64,000 nt of DNA, from positions 248,001-312,000 of the forward strand of contig NZ_CAJPVG010000001.1 of assembly GCF_905397375.1 (NCBI RefSeq), read 5' to 3'. The notes beneath the pieces are model-generated. The model ran no database searches, was not told the origin of the DNA, and saw nothing but the letters and a program-made list of their open reading frames with translations. Below are positions 34,629-43,801 of the stretch, in pieces. The DNA is from Ralstonia mannitolilytica. Lineage in GTDB: Bacteria; Pseudomonadota; Gammaproteobacteria; Burkholderiales; Burkholderiaceae. Made by a program: the position numbers and the translations under genes. The stretch's first letter is position 1. Each line of letters starts with the position of its first letter.

Positions 34629-35384
34629 CTATGCCTGCGCGAGCGCGCGGCCGATGCGGTCCGCCATGCCTGCAACACCGACGACAAGGCGCCTCTCCCG
34701 GCGGGCGTCCAGTCGGCTGACGGGCACGCTGGAACTCACCGCAACGCGCTTGCCGAGCGGCGTCACACCTACAAACGCCGCAAAGCAGGCCAGCCCCGCC
34801 ACCACCTCCTCGCGCTCCGTCGCCAGGCCCCGCACGCGAATGCGCTCAAGCTCATCGAGCAAATCGGCGCGGCGCGTGGTGGTGCGCTCCGTCATGGCGG
34901 CAAGACGCGCCGGCAGCAGCGCACACACCGCTTCGTCATCGAGGCTCGCCAGCAGCGCTTTGCCGAGCGCGCAGCAATGGGCCGGCAGGCGCAGGCCGAC
35001 ATCCGATACCAGGCGGACGGGCCGCGGCGCATCCTCCCGCGCGATATAGACGACCTCCGTGCCGTCGAGCACAGCAAGCTGCACGACTTCGTTGTGCGTG
35101 GCAACGAAGGCGGCGGATTCGCGCCGGAACGCGGCCAGCAAGCTGTCGTGGCGGAAATAGGCGTTGCCCAGCTCAAACAGCGTCAAGCCGATCAGGTAGC
35201 CGTCGGCCCGCTTCTCGATCCAGCGGCGCTTTTCAAGCGACTCCAGCAGCAGGTACAACGTGCTTCTGGACATGCCCGTCGCCTGCGCCAACGCAGCCGG
35301 CCGCACAGGGGACGTCGCCGCACAGAGTATCTCCAGCACGTCATGAATGCGCTTGAGCGCTGGCACCTCATAGTCTGTCTTCAC
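34629..35384 (-). CDS. IclR-family regulator
   Basis: This 251-residue regulator has an N-terminal winged helix (ALKRIHDVLEILCAATSPVRPAALAQATGMSRSTLYLLLESL) and an IclR effector domain (LGLRLPAHCCALGKALLA pattern). A GTG start at 35384 is chosen. The frame is open to 35480, but the earlier part contains a perfect operator-like inverted repeat and has no family similarity. It is divergent from xylX, so it probably controls xylX and itself. Confidence 0.85.
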   Translation of the reverse strand: MKTDYEVPALKRIHDVLEILCAATSPVRPAALAQATGMSRSTLYLLLESLEKRRWIEKRADGYLIGLTLFELGNAYFRHDSLLAAFRRESAAFVATHNEVVQLAVLDGTEVVYIAREDAPRPVRLVSDVGLRLPAHCCALGKALLASLDDEAVCALLPARLAAMTERTTTRRADLLDELERIRVRGLATEREEVVAGLACFAAFVGVTPLGKRVAVSSSVPVSRLDARRERRLVVGVAGMADRIGRALAQA

Positions 35385-35416
35385 TGGAAACCTGCCTTGT
35401 TCATGCGTGTCTAGAT

Positions 35417-35454
35417 TGTCCAACAGGTTGGAAATTGCGTCACGCTGTTGGACA
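35417..35454. promoter_or_regulatory. 10-bp inverted repeat operator between iclR and xylX
   Basis: TGTCCAACAG (35417-35426) and CTGTTGGACA (35445-35454) are exact reverse complements with 18 bases between them. They sit 33 bp upstream of the iclR GTG and 70 bp upstream of xylX. This is the expected place for IclR binding, and the GTTGGA core resembles IclR-type half sites. Confidence 0.6.
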
Positions 35455-35523
35455 CCCTGCATCGCCGTCTCTACGATCACGCGGGTTCCCTCGCAACAGG
35501 GGTGTCCTACTCACGGAGTGCAC

Positions 35524-36708
35524 ATGACCGACATCGCCAACTACTTGCCGCACGATCTTGAGCATGCAACGCTCGTCGGACGAGTGTGGCGCACAACGGC
35601 CAACGGCGAGGGGCCATCCGTCGTGGTGGTACGCAACGGTGTCGTTTTCGACATCACGGAAGCGGTGCCGACCGTGTCGGATCTGTTCGAGCATCCTGAC
35701 GCACTGGCCATCGCCCGGCAGGCACCCGGGGAAGACCTGGGCCGCGTCGAAGCGCTCGTCGAACGTTCCTTGGCCGCCGATCGTGCAAGCAACACGCCCA
35801 CCCTGCTCGCCCCGAATGACTTGCAGGCGATCAAGGCGTGCGGCGTGACGTTCGCCGTCAGCCTGATCGAACGTGTGATCGAAGAACAGGCCGGCGGCGA
35901 CCCGGCCAAGGCGCGCGGCGTGCGCGAATCCATTGTCGGCGTGGTGGGCTCCGACCTCTCGAAGATCAAGCCCGGCTCCGATGCGGCCATGCGGCTCAAG
36001 GAAGAACTGCAGCGCCGTGGCGCGTGGTCGCAATACATGGAAGTCGGTATCGGCCCCGATGCGGAAGTGTTTTCCAAATCGCAGCCGATGTCGGCAGTCG
36101 GGTTCGGCGCCGACGTCGGGCTGCATCCGGCCTCGCGGTGGAACAACCCGGAGCCGGAGATCGTGCTGGCGGTCAGCAGCGCCGGGCATGTCGTGGGAGC
36201 GGCGCTGGGTAACGACGTGAACCTGCGTGACATCGAGGGGCGCTCGGCGCTGCTGCTGGGCAAATGCAAGGACAACAACGGCTCCTGCGCCATCGGCCCG
36301 TTTGTGCGCCTGTTTGACGAGCACTTCACGATCGACACGATTCGTACGACGCAGGTATCGCTGCGCGTTGAGGGCGCCGACGACGGCTTCGTGCTCGACG
36401 GCGTGAGCCATATGAGCGAGATCAGCCGTGACCCGCTCGACCTCGTCGCGCAAACCTGTGGTCCGCACCATCAATACCCGGACGGCTTCATGCTGTTCCT
36501 CGGCACGATGTTCTCGCCGATCAAGGACCGCGACGCGCCGGGCGCCGGCTTTACGCACCACCTCGGCGACCGCGTGACGATCAGCGCCCCGCCCCTCGGC
36601 GCACTGGTCAACACGGTGCGCCTGTCCACGGAGATCGCACCGTGGACGTTCGGTGTCCGCGCCCTGTATCGCAACCTGGCGGCACGCGGGCTCGTCCGTC
36701 AGGATTGA
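35524..36708 (+). CDS. xylX: 2-keto-3-deoxy-D-xylonate dehydratase (FAH family)
   Basis: This 394-residue protein of the fumarylacetoacetate hydrolase fold should remove water from 2-keto-3-deoxy-D-xylonate to give 2-oxoglutarate semialdehyde. SAVGFGADVGLHPASRWNNPEPEIVLAV carries the acidic metal ligands, and ALGNDVNLRDIEGRSALLLGKCKDNNGSCAIGPF is typical of the XylX/araD subgroup. GGAG precedes the ATG at 35524. Its end overlaps the convergent xylC by ten bases. Confidence 0.88.
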   Translation: MTDIANYLPHDLEHATLVGRVWRTTANGEGPSVVVVRNGVVFDITEAVPTVSDLFEHPDALAIARQAPGEDLGRVEALVERSLAADRASNTPTLLAPNDLQAIKACGVTFAVSLIERVIEEQAGGDPAKARGVRESIVGVVGSDLSKIKPGSDAAMRLKEELQRRGAWSQYMEVGIGPDAEVFSKSQPMSAVGFGADVGLHPASRWNNPEPEIVLAVSSAGHVVGAALGNDVNLRDIEGRSALLLGKCKDNNGSCAIGPFVRLFDEHFTIDTIRTTQVSLRVEGADDGFVLDGVSHMSEISRDPLDLVAQTCGPHHQYPDGFMLFLGTMFSPIKDRDAPGAGFTHHLGDRVTISAPPLGALVNTVRLSTEIAPWTFGVRALYRNLAARGLVRQD

Positions 36709-37604
36709 TCGGGCTTCGCTGCGGAAACGTCCACGGCACATTCCGTGGATGGCAGCCCCTTGACCGGCGCGCGAAACATAAACAAGCCGCCGGCAAGCGG
36801 CTCCTTCTGCAACGCCTCGTACGTCAGCCCCTTTCGTGCGGTGGTGGCATAGACGGTCTGCAAATCATCGCCGCCGAACGCGAGCTTGGTGATGTTGGAA
36901 CACGGAAAGGCGACGCGCCCGACGCATCGGCCGTCGGGTGAGAACCGCTCGATCCGGCCTCCGCCAAACAACGCGATCCACACGCACCCTTCTTCATCGA
37001 CAGCCATGCCGTCGGGGTAGCCGGTGCCGTCGATGGCGGTGAAGACGCGCTTGCGTTCCAGGCTGCCGTCGTCCCCGAGGTCGAAGGCGTAGACCACGCG
37101 CTGCAAGGTATCGGTGTGATACAGCGTGCGGCCGTCCGGGCTCGCGGTCGGGCCATTCGTGATGACGTAGCCTGAATCGCGCACGCTCAACCGGCCATCC
37201 CGACCGACGCGGTAGAGCTGCCCGCTCGCTTCGCGCTCCCCATCGTCCATCGAGCCGAACCACAGCGCCCCGGTGCGATCGACATAGCCGTCGTTCAGGC
37301 GGTTTCCCGGCCGATCGGTTTCGACGGGCAGCATGCGGCTGAAGGTACCGCTTGCGAAATCGAACCGGTAGAGACCGCCCTGCACGCCGCAGACCCAACT
37401 GCCGTCAACGCAGGGCAGCGCAAAGCCGATCTGGCCGGGCGCGACCCAGCTGCGGCGCACATCGGTATCGGTGTCATATCGGTAGAGCCGTCTGCCCTTG
37501 ATATCGACAAAGACCACGCAGCGCGACGCGGCGTGCCACACCGCGCCTTCCCCCAGCGTGGCACCGACGCGCCAGACGCATTCCGGAATGATGGGCGCCA
37601 TCAT
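36699..37604 (-). CDS. xylC: xylonolactonase (SMP-30/gluconolactonase family)
   Basis: This 301-residue six-bladed beta-propeller opens xylono-lactone to xylonate. Metal-site residues appear as the Glu of LGEGAVWH, GNRLNDGYVD and YPDGMAVDEEG, as in SMP-30 enzymes. The ATG at 37604 overlaps the xylB stop (ATGA, 37601-37604), so it is the last gene of xylFGHBC. An upstream GTG in the same frame is less likely. Confidence 0.9.
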   Translation of the reverse strand: MMAPIIPECVWRVGATLGEGAVWHAASRCVVFVDIKGRRLYRYDTDTDVRRSWVAPGQIGFALPCVDGSWVCGVQGGLYRFDFASGTFSRMLPVETDRPGNRLNDGYVDRTGALWFGSMDDGEREASGQLYRVGRDGRLSVRDSGYVITNGPTASPDGRTLYHTDTLQRVVYAFDLGDDGSLERKRVFTAIDGTGYPDGMAVDEEGCVWIALFGGGRIERFSPDGRCVGRVAFPCSNITKLAFGGDDLQTVYATTARKGLTYEALQKEPLAGGLFMFRAPVKGLPSTECAVDVSAAKPDQS

Positions 37605-38368
37605 CCGCCGTACCACCCGGCATCGACAAAGTACTCGCGTGCCGTGCAGCGCGCGGCATCGTCCGATGCAAGAAACAGCGCCATGCGCGCCACGTGTTCC
37701 GGCTCGACGCGTTCATGCAGGCATTGCTCGCCCAGCAGCTTGGCCTCGCTTTCGGGGGATTGCCAAAGCGCCATCTGACGCGGCGTGCGCACCGCGCCGG
37801 GCACGATGCAATTGACGCGAATGCCGAACCCGCCAAGATCGCGCGCCAGGCCGCGCGTCAGGCCTTCAATGCCGGCCTTGGCCGTCATGTAGATGGCGAG
37901 GTCCGGCTGGGCGAGGTGCCACGAGATCGACCCGAGGTTCAGGATCACGCCGCGCCCCTGCTTCTTCATGCTGGGCAACACGGCTTGCGCGCAGAAAAAC
38001 TGGTGGCGCAGGTTCACCTCGATGCGGTTGTCCCAATACGCCGGCGTCACGGTTCCGATCTGATGGCGGTCATCGTTCGCGGCGTTGTTGATCAGGACGT
38101 CGATGGGACCGGTGTCGGCCTCGATGTCCGCGAACGTGGCGTTCAGCGCGTCGATATCGCGCAAGTCGCAGTGGCGGAAGACGGGTGGATGTGCGCATTC
38201 GCCCAGCGACGCCGCCAGCGCTTCTGAGTCAGCCCGCGCGATATCCAGGAACGTGACGCGCGCCCCCTGTCTGGCAAAGCCTTCGACGATGGCCGCACCA
38301 ATGCCGCTACCGCCGCCGGTAATCACGACGTTCTTGTTAACGAGGCTCGGATAAATCGCATAAGACAT
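37601..38368 (-). CDS. xylB: D-xylose 1-dehydrogenase (SDR family)
   Basis: This 255-residue NAD(P)-dependent short-chain dehydrogenase oxidises D-xylose to xylonolactone. It shows the Rossmann motif TGGGSGIGAA, NNAANDD, a catalytic Ser in LGSISWHLAQ and the YMTAK motif (Tyr-x-x-x-Lys). The opening MSYAIYPSLVNKNVVITGGGSGIGA and the ending AREYFVDAGWYGG follow Caulobacter XylB from memory. The start at 38368 is the family start. It follows xylH after 46 bp. Confidence 0.92.
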   Translation of the reverse strand: MSYAIYPSLVNKNVVITGGGSGIGAAIVEGFARQGARVTFLDIARADSEALAASLGECAHPPVFRHCDLRDIDALNATFADIEADTGPIDVLINNAANDDRHQIGTVTPAYWDNRIEVNLRHQFFCAQAVLPSMKKQGRGVILNLGSISWHLAQPDLAIYMTAKAGIEGLTRGLARDLGGFGIRVNCIVPGAVRTPRQMALWQSPESEAKLLGEQCLHERVEPEHVARMALFLASDDAARCTAREYFVDAGWYGG

Positions 38369-38414
38369 AGGAGATTCCAGTGACAGCAAAAGGGATAAAG
38401 CGTGCAGCGCAGCC

Positions 38415-39617
38415 TCAGCGGCGGCCGGAGCGCGAGATGACATCCACCCAGACGGCCAGCACGAGGATCCCGCCCTTGACGATCATCTGCCAGTAGGCGT
38501 CGACGTCGAGCATCGACATGCCGTTATCGAGGCTGGCCATCACGAGCGCACCGACCAGCGCGCCGTACACGGTGCCTGCGCCGCCGCGCATGGACGTGCC
38601 GCCGATGAAGCACGCCGCAATGGCATCCAGCTCGCCCATGGTCCCGGCAGAGGGCGAACCCGCCGCAAGACGTGCCGTGTTGACGATGCCGGCAAACGCG
38701 CACATCAGGCCCATGAGCCCGAAGATGGCAAGCTTCACGCGATCGGTGTTGATGCCGGACAGGCGCGTGGCCTCGAGGTTTGAACCCACGGAATAGATAC
38801 GGCGACCGAACACCGTCTGGCTGGCGATCCAAGAAAAAATACCGAGCAACGCCAGCACGAGCAGAACGGGCACCGGAATGCCGCCATAGCTGTTGAGCGT
38901 GGCGACAAACGCGACGATGACCGCGCCCGCCACGACAAGCTTGGCGACGTCCTGCCAGAGCGGCGCAACGTCGAGTTCATAACGGCGATGTTCACGCCGC
39001 TGCCGGATCACCACGAAGATCAACAGGCAGAAGATCAGCACCGCCATCAGGTCGCCCACGCGGCGCGGCAGGTAGCCCTGGCCGATCAGCACGAAGCTGT
39101 CCGACACCGGCGCGATCGTCGAGCCATGCGTCAGGCCGAGCAGGATGCCGCGATACGCCAGCATGCCGCCCAGGCCGACAATGAATGACGGCACGCCCCG
39201 GTAGGTCGACCACCATCCGTTGAACAGGCCCATGCCCACGCCGAGCAGCAGCACCACAGGCACCGTCGCCGTGATCGGCCAGCCCAGTCCTTGATCCAGA
39301 ATGGCCGCCACGCCGCCGAGCAAGCCAAGCAGCGATCCGACCGAAAGATCGATCTCGCCCGCGATGATGACGAACACCATCCCGCAGGCCAGCATCCCCG
39401 TGATCGACATCTGGCGCAGCAGGTTGGACAGATTGCGCGGCGAAGTGAACGCGCCGTTGGTCAGCATCGAAAAGAACAGCCAGATCGCGGCCACGGCAAT
39501 CAGCAACGCCAGGATCTTGTAGCGTGCGAACAGTTGCCTCAGGCGCTGGCTTGCCTTGAACGTATTGCGCGAATCGCCGACCCCGCCGGCGGCTTGTGGG
39601 CTGGTTTGAGAAGTCAT
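38415..39617 (-). CDS. xylH: D-xylose ABC transporter permease XylH
   Basis: This 400-residue integral membrane permease of the RbsC family has ITGMLACGMVFVIIAGEIDLSVGSLLGLLGG and GELDAIAACFIGGTSMRGGAGTVYGALVGA. The extra hydrophilic loop (RREHRRYELDVAPLW) and about 400 residues in length are XylH features. The ATG overlaps the xylG stop by four bases. Confidence 0.93.
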   Translation of the reverse strand: MTSQTSPQAAGGVGDSRNTFKASQRLRQLFARYKILALLIAVAAIWLFFSMLTNGAFTSPRNLSNLLRQMSITGMLACGMVFVIIAGEIDLSVGSLLGLLGGVAAILDQGLGWPITATVPVVLLLGVGMGLFNGWWSTYRGVPSFIVGLGGMLAYRGILLGLTHGSTIAPVSDSFVLIGQGYLPRRVGDLMAVLIFCLLIFVVIRQRREHRRYELDVAPLWQDVAKLVVAGAVIVAFVATLNSYGGIPVPVLLVLALLGIFSWIASQTVFGRRIYSVGSNLEATRLSGINTDRVKLAIFGLMGLMCAFAGIVNTARLAAGSPSAGTMGELDAIAACFIGGTSMRGGAGTVYGALVGALVMASLDNGMSMLDVDAYWQMIVKGGILVLAVWVDVISRSGRR

Positions 39618-41197
39618 GCGTGACCTGCCTGATGGAAAGTGGCTGCGTGCCCGGGTGTGTGCCTGGGTGTGTGCCGGACGGGCTGAATGGCGGCGGTCAA
39701 AATGTGTTCCTGCGTCAGTCCCTCGTTCACGAAATCGCCGCGCAGTTCGCCCTCGCCGATCACGAGCACGCGGTCTGAAATGCCAAGCACTTCGGGCAGC
39801 TCCGACGAAATCACGACGATGGCCATGCCACGCTTGGCGAGGTCACCGATCAGCTTGTAGATCTCGTACTTGGCGCCAACGTCCACGCCGCGGGTTGGCT
39901 CATCCAGAATCAGCACGCGCGGCTCGGTGAGCAGCATCCGGGTGAGGACCGCCTTCTGCTGATTGCCGCCCGACAGGCTGGCAATGGGAAGCATCGGATG
40001 CGCGGCACGCAAGGCAAGCCGCCGCATCTCCTTGCGGATCGTGTCGAGCTCGGCCGCGCCGTCGATGCGACCGAGACGCGCGAAGCGCTGAAGGACGGCC
40101 AGCGTGATGTTGTGCCCGACGCTCATCAGCGAGACGATGCCGTGACGTTTGCGGTCTTCCGGCACCATGGCGATGCCTGCACGAATGGCATCGAGCGGCG
40201 CGCGGATTTTCAACGGCTTTCCGTCCAGGACGAGGTCCGCCTCACTGGCACCTTCATACGCGCCAAACACGGCCTGCATCAGCTCGGTGCGCCCTGCACC
40301 GACCAGCCCCGCCACCCCAAGAATTTCGCCGCGCCGCACCGCAAAGGACACGCCGTCGACCCGCTTGCGCGCCGGGTTGTTGACGTCGTAGCACGTCACG
40401 TTGCGCGCCTCGAACACCACCTCGCCGATGGGATGCGGTTCACGTGGGAACAGCTGCGTAATTTCGCGCCCGACCATCTGCGCGATGATGCGGTCGGTGG
40501 TGAGCGCATCCATCGGGGCAGTCGACACATGGCGGCCGTCGCGGATGACGGTGACCGTGTCGCACACCGCCTCCACCTCATCGAGCTTGTGCGAGATGTA
40601 GACGCACGCAATGCCGCGCGCTTTCAGGTCGCGCACGATGTCGAGCAGGATGCGCGTCTCCGCCGCCGTGAGCGATGACGATGGCTCATCCAGGATCAGC
40701 AGCTTGGCGCGCTTGTTGAGCGCCTTGGCGATTTCAATCAACTGCTGGTGGCCGCCGCCGTAGTGCATCACGGGCAGCGCCACGTTGATGCCCTGGATGT
40801 TCAGGTCGCGCAGCAGCTTGTCGGCGCCCTGGTACATGGCCGCGTAGTTCATGCGACCGCCTGGCAGCGTGATTTCGTTGCCCAGGTAGATGTTCTCGGC
40901 CACCGACAATTCCGGCACGAGCATCAGTTCCTGATGGATGATGACGATGCCAGCGCGCTCGGTGTCGCGAATACCACTGGCGTGGAGCGGCCGCCCCTCC
41001 CAAAGGATTTCGCCATCCCAGGTGCCGCTCGGGTAGACGCCCGAAAGCACCTTCATGAGCGTCGACTTTCCGGCGCCGTTCTCGCCGCACAGGCCAACAC
41101 ACTCGCCCGGCTTCACGACCAGGTTGATACCGTCCAGCGCCTTCACACCGTCGAACGTCTTGACGATGCCGCGCATCTGCAACAGAGGTTCAGACAT
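39614..41197 (-). CDS. xylG: D-xylose ABC transporter ATP-binding protein XylG
   Basis: This 527-residue double ATPase has the first Walker A GENGAGKSTLMKVL and Walker B LLILDEPSSSLT. The second half has GLVGAGRTELMQAVFG, LSGGNQQKAVLTRML and VLILDEPTRGVDVG. The insert SGTWDGEILWEGRPL is typical of XylG. The extreme C-terminus is odd: a short Thr-Pro-His-rich tail (RHTPRHTPGHAATFHQAGHA) produced by an imperfect tandem DNA repeat at 39645-39675. Confidence 0.94.
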   Translation of the reverse strand: MSEPLLQMRGIVKTFDGVKALDGINLVVKPGECVGLCGENGAGKSTLMKVLSGVYPSGTWDGEILWEGRPLHASGIRDTERAGIVIIHQELMLVPELSVAENIYLGNEITLPGGRMNYAAMYQGADKLLRDLNIQGINVALPVMHYGGGHQQLIEIAKALNKRAKLLILDEPSSSLTAAETRILLDIVRDLKARGIACVYISHKLDEVEAVCDTVTVIRDGRHVSTAPMDALTTDRIIAQMVGREITQLFPREPHPIGEVVFEARNVTCYDVNNPARKRVDGVSFAVRRGEILGVAGLVGAGRTELMQAVFGAYEGASEADLVLDGKPLKIRAPLDAIRAGIAMVPEDRKRHGIVSLMSVGHNITLAVLQRFARLGRIDGAAELDTIRKEMRRLALRAAHPMLPIASLSGGNQQKAVLTRMLLTEPRVLILDEPTRGVDVGAKYEIYKLIGDLAKRGMAIVVISSELPEVLGISDRVLVIGEGELRGDFVNEGLTQEHILTAAIQPVRHTPRHTPGHAATFHQAGHA

Positions 41198-41278
41198 GCC
41201 CCGTCCTTGAGGTACGAACGCGGCCGGCGATGCAGCGTTGGCTCATCGCCGGCACAAAGCGGTCCTGACTGCGGGACC

Positions 41279-42307
41279 TTACTGGCCGCCGATCTGCGCC
41301 TGCGTGTAGAAGCCGTCTTTCACCACCAGGTTGACGTTGTCCTTCGTGAGCTGGGTGGGCTGCAGCAACACCGTGTCGACCTTCTTCTTGCCGTTGTCGT
41401 ACTGCGCGTTGTACTTCGGCTTGTCGCCCTTGGCGAGCGCCACCGAAAGCTGCGCGGCCTCGGTGGCAATCAGCTTGAGCGGCTTGTAGACCGTCATCGT
41501 CTGCGTGCCGGCAATCACGCGCTTGACGGCGGCAAGGTCGGCATCCTGCCCCGACACCGGCACCTTGCCGGCCAGCTTCTGCGCAGCCAGCGCCTGGATC
41601 GCGCCACCGGCCGTGCCGTCGTTGGAGGCAACCACGGCATCGATCTTGTTGTTGTTCGCGGTCAGCGCGTTTTCAACGATACCCAGCGCCGCAGAAGCGC
41701 TCCACTCCGGCACCCATTGCGAGCCGACGACCTTGATGTCGCTGCGGTCGATGGCCGGCTGCAGCACCTTCAACTGGCCCTGCCGCAGCATCTTCGCGTT
41801 GTTGTCCGTGGGTGCGCCGCCCAGCAGGAAGTAATTGCCCTTCGGGCGCACGTTGTAGACGCCCTGCGCTTGCAGCTCGCCCACCTTCTCGTTGTCGAAC
41901 GAAATGTAGGCATCAACGTCGGCATCGAGAATCAGGCGGTCATACGACACCACCTTGATGCCGGCCTTCTTGGCTTCGGCCACCACGTTGGTCAGCGCCT
42001 TGGAGTTGAACGGCACGATGACGATCACGTCGACACCGCGCGAGATCAGGTTCTCGATCTGCGAGATCTGGCGTTGCTCGCTGGCGTCCGCCGACTGCAC
42101 CGACACCTTGGCACCCAGCTTTTCGGCCGCTGCGACAAAGTAATCGCGGTCGCGCGACCAGCGCTCCACGCGCAGGTCGTCGATACAGAAGCCAATTTCC
42201 GGATGCGCCTTGCTCGCGTGCGCCAGCGGCGCGGCCATCGACAGGCTGGCGAGCACTGCACCGCAAAAGGCGGCCCTCAGAACACAACGGCGTTGGTTCG
42301 ATTTCAT
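41279..42307 (-). CDS. xylF: D-xylose-binding periplasmic protein XylF
   Basis: This 342-residue periplasmic protein has a signal (RRCVLRAAFCGAVLASLSMAAPLAHA). The mature part follows XylF: IGFCIDDLRVERWSRDRDYFVAAAEKLGAKV, VDVIVIVPFNSKAL, SYDRLILDADVDAYISFDN and VSGQDADLAAVKRVIAGTQTMTVYKP. The Arg-Asp-Arg cluster and the Gln-Asp-Ala site match xylose binding. GGAGTGAGAC precedes the ATG. It is the first gene of xylFGHBC and divergent from xylR. Confidence 0.95.
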   Translation of the reverse strand: MKSNQRRCVLRAAFCGAVLASLSMAAPLAHASKAHPEIGFCIDDLRVERWSRDRDYFVAAAEKLGAKVSVQSADASEQRQISQIENLISRGVDVIVIVPFNSKALTNVVAEAKKAGIKVVSYDRLILDADVDAYISFDNEKVGELQAQGVYNVRPKGNYFLLGGAPTDNNAKMLRQGQLKVLQPAIDRSDIKVVGSQWVPEWSASAALGIVENALTANNNKIDAVVASNDGTAGGAIQALAAQKLAGKVPVSGQDADLAAVKRVIAGTQTMTVYKPLKLIATEAAQLSVALAKGDKPKYNAQYDNGKKKVDTVLLQPTQLTKDNVNLVVKDGFYTQAQIGGQ

Positions 42308-42418
42308 GTCTCACTCCATCTTCTTTTGTTGGTGGGTACCGACGTGGCGTCTGCTGCGCCGCAATAGATTTCGGCCGGCTCGACGGCAGTCGCATGGTGC
42401 ATGCGCCGCCTTGGCACC

Positions 42419-42436
42419 GGCAATTACGAAATTGCC
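42419..42436. promoter_or_regulatory. perfect palindrome between xylF and xylR
   Basis: GGCAATTACGAAATTGCC has two exact 7-bp arms around ACGA. It lies in the 270-bp divergent gap, 112 bp from xylF and 142 bp from xylR, and is AT-rich relative to its surroundings. It is the likely binding site of XylR, which acts at such a divergent position in enteric bacteria. Confidence 0.5.
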
Positions 42437-42577
42437 CAACCGCCCTAACATTTCTTGCCACCCGGCGGGCATCGTCTGACAGCGCCGCATGCAGCCCATA
42501 GAATGTGCGGGCGAGCGGCACGCCCCAGCACCGCCGCCGTATGGCAACCCCTGCCACCGCGAGCGCCCCAACAGCCC

Positions 42578-43801
42578 ATGCATCGTCAATTGCCCGATCC
42601 ATCGCAGCACGCGCGGATTCATCGCATTGCGCTGCTGTTCAACGCCAACAAGGTGTACGACCGCGAGATCATCGCGGGCATTGGCGACTACATGCGCTCC
42701 ACCCGCGTGACGTGGGACCTGTTTCTGGAAGAGGACTTCCGCTGCCGCCTGCCCGGCATCGAGCGCTTTGACGGCGACGGCATCATTGCGGATTTCGACG
42801 ACCCCGCCGTCGCCGAAGCGCTACGCGGTTGCCCGCTACCGGTGGTGGCCGTCGGCTCTTCGTATGAGGACCCGGCGCACTACCCCGCAAAGGAGCCTTA
42901 TGTCGCCACGGACAACGGAAAGCTGGTCGCGCTGGCCTACCGGCACCTGATCGAAGCCGGCCTGCAGCACTTTGCGCTGTACAGCCTGCCCCAGGCGCCG
43001 GAGAACCGCTGGGCACAGCAGCGCGAACTGGCCTTTACGCGCTTGCGCCGGCAGGACAATCCCGCCGCGCCCGTTGAGCAGGAGATCTACCGGGGCCTAT
43101 CGACCAGCGCACCGACCTGGCATCAGGCGATCAGCCAGTTGATCGAATGGCTGCGCAGCTTGCCCAAGCCCATCGGCATCATCGCCGTGACGGATGCGCG
43201 GGCGCGGCATCTGCTGCAAGCCTGCATGACGGCAGGGTTCGCCGTGCCGGAAGAGATCGCCATCATCGGCATCGACAACGATCCGCTCACGCGCACGCTG
43301 AGCCGGATCCCGTTGTCATCGGTCATTCAGGGCACCGTGGAGATGGGGCGTACCGCCGCACATCTGCTGCACCAGATGCTGGGCGGCGCGCGCCTGGCTG
43401 GCCGGCAGATTCTCGTGCCACCCGTGGGCATCAATGTGCTGGCGTCGTCCCGCCATCAGCCGCTTGCCAGCCCGTATGTCATGCGGGCGCGGCACTTCAT
43501 TCGGCAATACGCCTGCCAAGGGATCAAGACCGAGCAGGTCGCGGACTACGTCGGTATTTCGCGGTCATCGCTCGAAGAACACTTTCGTCGTGAATTGCAT
43601 TGCACCGTGCACCAGGAAATCCTTCGCCATAAGCTCGACGCGGCCAAGCACATGCTGGCCAGCCGTGATGTCGCCACCGCCGAGGTGGCGGTGCGCTGCG
43701 GCTTTACCTCCCCGCAATACATGCATGCCGTATTCCGCCGTGAGCTGGATTGCACCCCGCGCGAATACCAGGAACGCGCCATCGCAGAGGGCCAATCATG
43801 A
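42578..43801 (+). CDS. xylR: xylose operon regulator XylR (AraC type with LacI-like sensor)
   Basis: This 407-residue activator has a PBP-fold sensor (RIHRIALLFNANKVYDREIIAGIGDYM, GIIADFDDPAVAEAL, GIIAVTDARARHLLQAC, VIGIDND-like). This is fused to an AraC DNA-binding domain with two helix-turn-helices (ARHFIRQYACQGIKTEQVADYVGISRSSLEEHFRREL and VAVRCGFTSPQYMHAVFRRELDCTPREYQ). It follows E. coli XylR closely in layout. The open frame reaches further upstream, but 42578 gives the family start. Its TGA overlaps the epimerase ATG. Confidence 0.93.
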   Translation: MHRQLPDPSQHARIHRIALLFNANKVYDREIIAGIGDYMRSTRVTWDLFLEEDFRCRLPGIERFDGDGIIADFDDPAVAEALRGCPLPVVAVGSSYEDPAHYPAKEPYVATDNGKLVALAYRHLIEAGLQHFALYSLPQAPENRWAQQRELAFTRLRRQDNPAAPVEQEIYRGLSTSAPTWHQAISQLIEWLRSLPKPIGIIAVTDARARHLLQACMTAGFAVPEEIAIIGIDNDPLTRTLSRIPLSSVIQGTVEMGRTAAHLLHQMLGGARLAGRQILVPPVGINVLASSRHQPLASPYVMRARHFIRQYACQGIKTEQVADYVGISRSSLEEHFRRELHCTVHQEILRHKLDAAKHMLASRDVATAEVAVRCGFTSPQYMHAVFRRELDCTPREYQERAIAEGQS

